Origin: Sanguinoderma infundibulare
Lineage: Eukaryota > Basidiomycota > Agaricomycetes > Polyporales > Polyporaceae
NCBI GenBank assembly: GCA_032821775.1
Contig: JAVLRN010000003.1
Span: 1,674,001-1,738,000 of the forward strand
Length of the DNA stretch: 64,000 nt
Direction of reading: 5' to 3'
Position numbers and translations under genes: made by a program. Below are positions 57,709-64,000 of this stretch, in pieces. Numbering within the stretch: position 1 is the stretch's first letter; every line of letters begins with the position of its first letter. Below the pieces are notes generated by a model. It saw only the letters and a program-made list of their open reading frames with translations. It made no database searches and was not told where the DNA came from.

Positions 57709-58400
57709 CTAACCCGTCCCATAAGCATGGAGAAAGCTGGCACCCGAGGAAACCAGAGTGGGGAGGGGCAAGAGGCGTTTCTGTGCGACAGTGCGGGGAC
57801 GAGAAGTAGTTTACTCACCCGCTTGTTGAGGGTCTTGAGTTGGGCTTCGAGGTCTTCCACCAAAGGCAGGGGTGGAGACGGGGAACTTGGGCCAGGGTCG
57901 TCGAGCGCCTTCCGGCGGAGCCCAAACAGTGAAGGTTTTCGGTTCGGTTTCAGGCTAAAAGGAACAGGATGAACATGGCCAAACGCAGCATGTGGGCAGG
58001 ACGAGGACAAGGGCAGTGAATAAGAAAGATAGGAGAATCTGAACGTACATACCTCTGGGGCTCCCGTGCCTGTCACTTCCTCGCCTTCCGCAGCTGCCTC
58101 TTATACTCTTCCAATGACCGCAGGTCCACAAACAGCTGCTGTGTCTCCGCGTCCGCAATCTTCCAGTTCTCGCATGTGCGCGAGAGCATGTAGTCTGGAT
58201 GGGGGGTGAGTTAGCTATGGTGGCCAGAGCTCGACGTGTAGCTGGAATCGAAGCTGGTGCTTTGGACACTCTCGCGGGTGCTGGGGGACGAGGACGCAGA
58301 GTGTGGAGACGCTGGGGACGTGGGTAACAAGGAGTTGGTCTTGCGGATCTGCGTACCGGTGAGCTTGATGTATGCATGTATGATGTTTGTATGCTTCAAG
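57709..58400 (-). CDS. Hypothetical small charged protein (start uncertain)
   Basis: Not recognised. Two convincing exons: about 58186-58070, DYMLSRTCENWKIADAETQQ then LFVDLRSLEEYKRQLRKARK; and 57957-57829, LKPNRKPSLFGLRRKALDDP, PPLPLVEDLEAQLKTLNKR. A 38-nt intron then gives KRLLPLPTLVSSGASFLHAY and GTG with TAG at 57711-57709. The first exon meets a TGA right after RKARK unless it is spliced there, so it may instead end the protein. The 5' exon is either Ser/Pro-rich (SPASPHSASSSPSTRES) or lies elsewhere. Treat the model as a sketch. Confidence 0.35.
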
Positions 58401-58999
58401 CTGGCAAGGGTGACATGGGCATGGGTACCGTTGCTGGGAGAGTGGGACAGGGTTGGCAGGCATGGCGGATGAGATATATGCGCAGAATGTGGTGTATTGA
58501 AGGCGAGGGAAGCGGTATGTACAGTTACAAGGATGCGCGCGCGACAAGCTTGAAATTCTCGTAATTCCCACATGCGTCGAGCCAGTCTGTCACGTGATCG
58601 TAATCCAAGTCCGGTCCGAGAAAAGTCTCTCCGGAGCTGAATCGTCGATTATCTGGCGACTATCTAAGGCCAACTCTATCTATTCTCCGCATTGTCACGA
58701 GCATATTCGGGGGTGATGTCCAGTGGACAAAACGCCGGCAGAATTAACTGGTGCCATAGATGGTCTTGGGGGAGAATAATGGCCAGTCTATAGCGAATTT
58801 TTCACGTAGCCGATTTCGAATCATGTACAATACCCAGCGACTCGCAACGAGCCTACATTGCATGCAAGATCTTGAGCAAGCCGGTCAAGTCGGCTTCCGA
58901 GTCCGCGCTGACGAGAAGGTCGTGCACCGCCACTTCGATTTGTTTGGTCTTGTTACTGAGAGCCTCTCGCAAGGACCACTTCATTCTGCGTTTTGAAGC
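58401..58999. other. Upstream flanks of the hypothetical gene and ESF2
   Basis: About 600 bp. No further gene seen. Confidence 0.4.
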
Positions 59000-60054
59000 A
59001 TGCCTAGCACCGACCCTCGCTTCGCTGTTTTGGCAGGCTTTGACAACGCTGAAGAGTCCCCTGGAGAGCCTTCTGGATCTCACCCGCACGACGAAGATGA
59101 AGACCGCAACTCGCCTGAAGAGGACGCCGATTCTGGATCTGAAAGCGAAGAGGATCTTGGAGACGAAGAGAGTGGGCTAGGGGACGGAATGCTTCCAGAT
59201 GGGTTTTCTGGACCGTCGGAGAAGACGGTGAAGCCTCTCACCCCTGAAGCCCTCGCTGCGTTCAAGGCTGCGCAAGAGAAAGCCGGGGTCGTTTACATCT
59301 CGCGAATACCGCCCGGCATGCGACCCACGAAAGTACGCCATCTCATGAGTGCGTACGGGGAGGTTGGGAGGGTATATCTGCAGCAAGAGGGTATGTCTCT
59401 GCTTCGCTCGGTTCTCGGACGCTGACGGAGTGCTTGAACGCGGACTGTGTATGTAGATGCTAAGCGTGCGTACCTTCGCCGGAAGTACACCGCGACGAAG
59501 AAGGCGCACTACACGGAGGGATGGGTCGAGTTCAAGGAAAAGCGGGTCGCTCGGTCCGTTGCGGAGATGCTGAACGCTCAGCCGATCGGGGGCAAGAAGG
59601 GTTCGAGGTGGAGGGACGACGTTTGGACGATGAAGTACTTGCCCAAGTTCAAGTGGAACATGTTGACGGAACAGATTGGTGAGTTGCGGCTTTGGGCTCC
59701 GGATCGGTTTCCCGCTCATTTGGGAGTGTCTCTGCAGCACATGAAGCGGCGGTCCATGCTGCGCAGCTCCGGGTCGAGCTCTCGCAGTCCAGGAAGGAGC
59801 AGAAGGAGTACCTCAAGAACGTCGAGCTGGCGCGCGTCTTGGACAAGCGTGCGAAGCGGAAGGCGACGGACAAGGGCGACGCGGAGGAGGGGGATAACGC
59901 GGAGGAGACAAGACCCCAGAAGCTTTCAAAGAAGGATAGTGGAGATGCACCTCCGAAGGGCCCGTCGAGGGAGAAGCGCAAAAAGGCCAAGCCGGTGGAC
60001 GCGAAGCCGGATACAGAGGCTCAGCTGAACAGTGTTTTGAGCAGTATATTCTAG
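59000..60054 (+). CDS. ESF2: Pre-rRNA processing protein ESF2 (ABT1 family)
   Basis: Nucleolar RNA-binding protein of the SSU processome that helps 18S rRNA maturation and stimulates the helicase DBP8. Start [20 protein letters not shown], an acidic tract ([20 protein letters not shown]), then an RRM-like core: [74 protein letters not shown] and [20 protein letters not shown] with QI. After a further intron: [20 protein letters not shown] and [21 protein letters not shown] basic tail ends [12 protein letters not shown]. Three exons; all family motifs intact. Confidence 0.93.
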
Positions 60055-60409
60055 TCGTGTGCATACGTATCCGAATGCCACGACCCTTGTTGCCTTGTGC
60101 ATACCACGTACGCGGACGAGCACTATGTACTCCTGAGGGATAAGTATGACAAATGGAGAACAAGTGTTTGAGTCGGAGCCTGAAATGGGGCCATATGCCG
60201 AGGAGGGATGACGCCCGTGAGTTAGACAGCGCGAACACACTGAGCAGGGCCTCAGCGAGCAGCGAGAACACGGTGCTCGTCGTTGTGTCGCGATCTCAAG
60301 AGGTCTGTGCTTCCACCATGCTGGACTCGTCTCTCTCACACGCATTCATGACCAATCTTTGCTTAACTGTTTCTCTTTTCTCTTCCTCTTCAGTTCTCAT
60401 CCTCTAAAC
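60055..60409. other. Spacer between ESF2 and ARS2
   Basis: 355 bp. Pyrimidine-rich tract (60365-60400) just before the ARS2 ATG. No gene seen. Confidence 0.45.
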
Positions 60410-63400
60410 ATGTCGTCTTGGTCCTCTGCTTATCCTCCTCATCCTCCTCCCCCTCGTGGTCGCTCGCGTTCTCGTTCTCCTTACCGTGGTGACGCGTATC
60501 CTCCCCGTCCTTCCTACCCGGACCAGTACCCCCAGGATCCGTACCGCACAGATTGGGAGGCGTACGACAGGGATAGGGCATGGGCGAGTTATGAGCGGGA
60601 GAGGCAGGCCTACGACTACTCCAGGCGTGGAAGGAGTCGCAGCCCACCGCCTGCTGACGAAGGTGCGTATTCCTCTGGCTGACACACTGAACAGCCGTTG
60701 AGGTGTCGTGGCGTTGTACTAGCTGGTCGGAAGCGCCGGCGTTCATTATCGCCTTGGGAGCGGTCGCGGTATGAGCCCAGGCCTCGTTATAATGACGACT
60801 ACGGTATGTTTTTTTTTCTTTTTAATATCGATGAAAAGTGTGCTGACGGTGACTCCAGACGCACATTCACGAGGAGGATACGGATACGACCGTGGACCTT
60901 ATCCCCCACCCCCGTATCAATCCGGGCGCCGGGGCCCTCCAGACCCGCACACATTTGACTATCCCGCCTCGCTCAAGCAGTATGCGGAGTGGTTCCGTTA
61001 TTACTATCCTCAGCAAGCCATGGAGGAGGACAGCGCCGACAAGGCAGCAGAGCAGGAGGCCGGTGACGGCAGCAAGCCTCGTAACGGCATTCGGTCCCGC
61101 TGGGAGAAGTATAAAAAGGAGTTTGCAGCCCAGCAGGTGCGCCCTTCCCGCATTGTTCGCATATCGCTTGTGCTCCGGTCCTGATATTTGGACACTTAAA
61201 CAGCTCCAGCGCATGTTCGAGCATCACAGGAAGTCGCCTTGGTTTGCGGAGAAATACGATCCGGCCCCCGAGCTTCAGGCGATGCGCACGTGTGTCAGGA
61301 AATTGGGCTGGAAGGGGAGGATGGATGCGTTCATCTTGGACCTCGAGTCTGGGAAATTTGACCCGGACTTGAGCGAGCCTGTACCAGAGAGTACGAGGGA
61401 GAATGCCAATGGCGACTCCTCAGCGACGAACGGTGCAGGTGGAGACGCGAGCGTTGAGGACATCAAACCCGCGGGCGACGACGATATGCAGTTCAATGTT
61501 GAGCCTGAGGAGGACGGAGGCGGTGACGACGCGAACCGTTCTGGCACCAATAAGAACAAGGGCGGCGCAAACCGCGGCGAGGAGGTTGCTGTACCTCCTG
61601 AAGGAAATCAGGTCATGATCCGCACTATCCCGCCAGACATTGGCCGTGCGAAACTGGAGGAAGTAAGCGCTTCTCGTCCGTTGTTTGTCTCGACTACTGT
61701 CTGACAGGGAGTGTAGTTTGTTAGCAAGATTCCCGGATTCGTCTACCTCGCCCTCGGAGACCCTCTGCAAAAGCGGAACTACTACCGTGCTGGGTGGTTG
61801 AAGTTCACCGAGGACGCGGACATGCCAAGTGTCATGACTGAGCTGTCCGAGAAGAAGGTGCGTAGATTCTCGCCACCTGGCGTAATACGTACTTACCTGA
61901 CTTTTGAATGTCGGTAGATTGAGGGTTTCAAGCTGCACGTCGCGCACATCACGAAGCCCTTCGTCACTCGCACTCGCCACACCCCTGACGTCGCGAGTAA
62001 GCCGGACCGTCTCGTGAAGGACCTCGAGAACGCTAAGAGGCTTGCCGCCATCTTGGAGGAAGAGTACATGACCCTTCGCAAGGCGAAGATTGACGCGAAG
62101 CCTCAGAACGGAGACGCTTCTGCGGGTGCTAATGGTGATCATCCCGAGGCGCTGTCCGAGGACGCCGCCATGGGGGATGGCGCTGACGCCGAGGACGACC
62201 CGGAGCCTCGGGAGATGGGCAGCGAAGCAGTCGAGAGACGCATCGAGAAGGTCATGGTTGATCTTCAAGAACAGGGTGCTGTGGACACGAGCGACGAGAA
62301 GGCCTTAGAAGCGAAGAGGGTATGATCTTCTGTTTTGGCTCGTTCGCTTGACGTGTATACTGAATTTGTTCCTGGACGTTCGTTTGCAGACGGTGATAGC
62401 TTTGGATCTGTACCTCGCCTATCTGCGAGCTGCTTTCAACACGTGCTACTACTGCGCAGTTATCACAGACCATGTAGAGGAATTGCAGCGGAAGTGTGTT
62501 AAGCACTTGAGAAAGCCCATGTCGAAGATGTTGCTTCAAGAGGTGCAGGCTGCTGAAGCGTCGAAGGCTGAGAAAGACCCCAAGGTTGAGGAGGGTGTGG
62601 ATGCTGTGAAGGAGAGGGAAGCGTTGACCGTGAAGGAGAAGGAGAATCGAGACTGGAAGCGTAATGGTATGTTGCTTATTCAAATTGGCGAAGAAATCGT
62701 ACTGACATTGCTCAGACGAGCGTTGGCTTGAGTGGCTTGATTCCAAAGTCGCGTTGCTTATCGACCGTAACGGAGTCGACCCTCGAGATTATGGTGGCAA
62801 GAGCTACGAAGAGTGCGTTCCCGTCTTCGAGTGCGCACCGTTTCATTACTCACCAAGATCCAGGGAATTGTCGCGAGCTTGTGAACCTTATATCAAGCAG
62901 GAGGACGAGGGCAAGTTCCGCTGCAAAACTTGTCAAAAACTCTTCAAGGCGACGTCTTTTGTTGAGAAGCACATTGCCAATAAGCATCCGGACCTCGTGA
63001 AAGGGCTGGAGGAGGTGCAACAACTTTTTCTGTGACGTTAACTATTCGCTGACGCCGTTTGATAGATTCCATATTTCAACAACTTTGCTTTGGACCCTCA
63101 CCGCATCCAGCCATTCACGCATCCTCCTCAGACGATGGGCTCTAGTCAGCCGCCACCCCCTCAGGCATATGGTCTCCAGGCGTCTGCAGCGTACCCTCCA
63201 CCAGCTGCTTACGATGCCCGTCCACCACCTCCCTACAATCCCTATGCAGCGCCTGGCTACCCGCCATACCCTGGTCCAGGTTATTGGGACCCGTACGCAT
63301 ACCCGTACGGCGGAGCGTACCCTCCTCCGCCTCCCCGTCGGGAGGAAGGGGCAGCTGTCCCTCGACGACTAAGCGATCGTATCAGTGGCATTGCTCCCAA

Positions 63401-63635
63401 CCTCGATCAACCGCTCGAACCATTACCGGTACCCGCGTCCGCAGGGCTTCCTGCGAAGCCTGCCGTGAGTCTGGAACCAGGCCCAGGCGCACGGCGTGGT
63501 CGTGGCGGCCCCGGCGGCCCACCTGCCCCGCCACCCCCGGATGTAAAGGAGGATCCCAGGGCACAGGCAGGCAAGAAGGTTAGCTATGTTGACGTGGATC
63601 GTGTTGCTGAGGGGGATGTGGAACTTTCGTACTAG
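60410..63635 (+). CDS. ARS2: ARS2/SERRATE zinc-finger protein
   Basis: Partner of the nuclear cap-binding complex that couples capped transcripts to processing, export or decay. Start MSSWSSAYPPHPPPPRGRSR. An Arg/Ser/Tyr-rich N-terminus (RSRSPYRGDAYPP, SRRGRSRSPPPADE) leads to DYPASLKQYAEWFRYYYPQQ, WEKYKKEFAAQQLQRMFEHH and KSPWFAEKYDPAPE. An acidic region precedes an RRM-like domain (VMIRTIPPDIGRAKLEEFVS, RAGWLKFTEDADMPSVMTEL). Later: IALDLYLAYLRAAFNTCYYC, WLEWLDSKVALLIDRNGVD, YEECVPVFECAPFHYSPRSR and the C2H2 finger FRCKTCQKLFKATSFVEKHI with ANKH, then IPYFNNFALDPHRIQPF. The tail is Pro/Tyr/Gly-rich and ends VDRVAEGDVELSY. About nine exons. Confidence 0.94.
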
Positions 63636-64000
63636 TTCTTGTAATACTGTCGTCGTGTATGGCTTGTCTGAGGTTTTTATATTGGTTTCTCGCATCAGGC
63701 TCGTTCTCGGAGAAGAGCCTCGTGTTGTCTGACATCGTAGGAATGGACGCATGCCAGCGCACTCGTGGACTGTTCGGAATATTCTCAAGCCTCCGTCGTC
63801 CGTCTGGACCCGGTATAATCTCCGACGAACCTCGCTTCCGTTCCGCCTGTGCGCATGTGCTGGGAGGATCTGCAGGGGCATCAGGGTTCGAGCAGAGTTC
63901 CCGTAGAAGTTTTATATACAGGCCCCTGCGTGCATGAGTAGGCGAGTGCCCCTCAATGAATCAGACATCGGCGACTGGCCCGCACACTGAGAGAGCTGTT
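63636..64000. other. 3' flank of ARS2 to the window edge
   Basis: 365 bp. Overlapping short ORFs on both strands, none recognisable. Confidence 0.45.

Overview
The window is nuclear DNA of a filamentous basidiomycete, most likely an Agaricomycete close to the Polyporales (genus not resolved). The reasons are GC-rich, gene-dense sequence, many short GT-AG introns of about 50-65 nt, micro-exons, and gene families typical of these fungi. No transposon, CRISPR array, rRNA or convincing tRNA gene was seen. Gene coordinates are spans from start to stop codon and include introns. Exon junctions were worked out by hand from GT/AG sites and reading frame.

Layout, 0-20 kb: 3' end of the mitochondrial ssDNA-binding protein RIM1 (+); UPF0303/YBR137W-like protein (-); MBOAT lysophospholipid acyltransferase ALE1 (+); a decayed MYND-finger gene (-); TAF9 (+); SEC12 (-); NIPA-type Mg2+ transporter (+); a one-TM orphan (-); WDR89-like WD40 protein (+); methylcrotonoyl-CoA carboxylase beta subunit (-).

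20-42 kb: EPL1 of NuA4 (-); splicing factor PRP31 (+); Fe-S scaffold ISU1 (-); glycerophosphocholine acyltransferase GPC1 (+); tRNA adenosine deaminase TAD1 (-); a gene-poor stretch around one conserved basidiomycete orphan (33.1-34.1 kb, -); nucleoside transporter FUN26 (+); VFA1 (-); glutathione-dependent formaldehyde dehydrogenase SFA1 (+).

42-64 kb: intact MYND-finger paralogue (-); acyl-CoA-binding protein with C-terminal TM (-); MRP-S34-like mitoribosomal protein (-); GatC-like subunit (+); a large multi-TM orphan (+); dUTPase DUT1 (-); a disordered nuclear protein with a PCNA-binding (PIP) box and SQ/TQ cluster (+); two or three hypothetical genes; ESF2 (+); ARS2/SERRATE (+).

Most genes are housekeeping genes in divergent (head-to-head) pairs. 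Two pairs make functional sense. MRP-S34 and GatC (mitochondrial translation) share a 178-bp promoter. DUT1 and the PIP-box protein share a 272-bp promoter with two ACGCGT (MCB) sites. ALE1 and GPC1, 22 kb apart, catalyse successive steps of phosphatidylcholine re-synthesis from glycerophosphocholine. The best candidate for something undescribed is the PIP-box/SQ-TQ protein at 52.1-54.0 kb with its presumptive G1/S promoter. The decayed versus intact MYND paralogues are the clearest evolutionary story.
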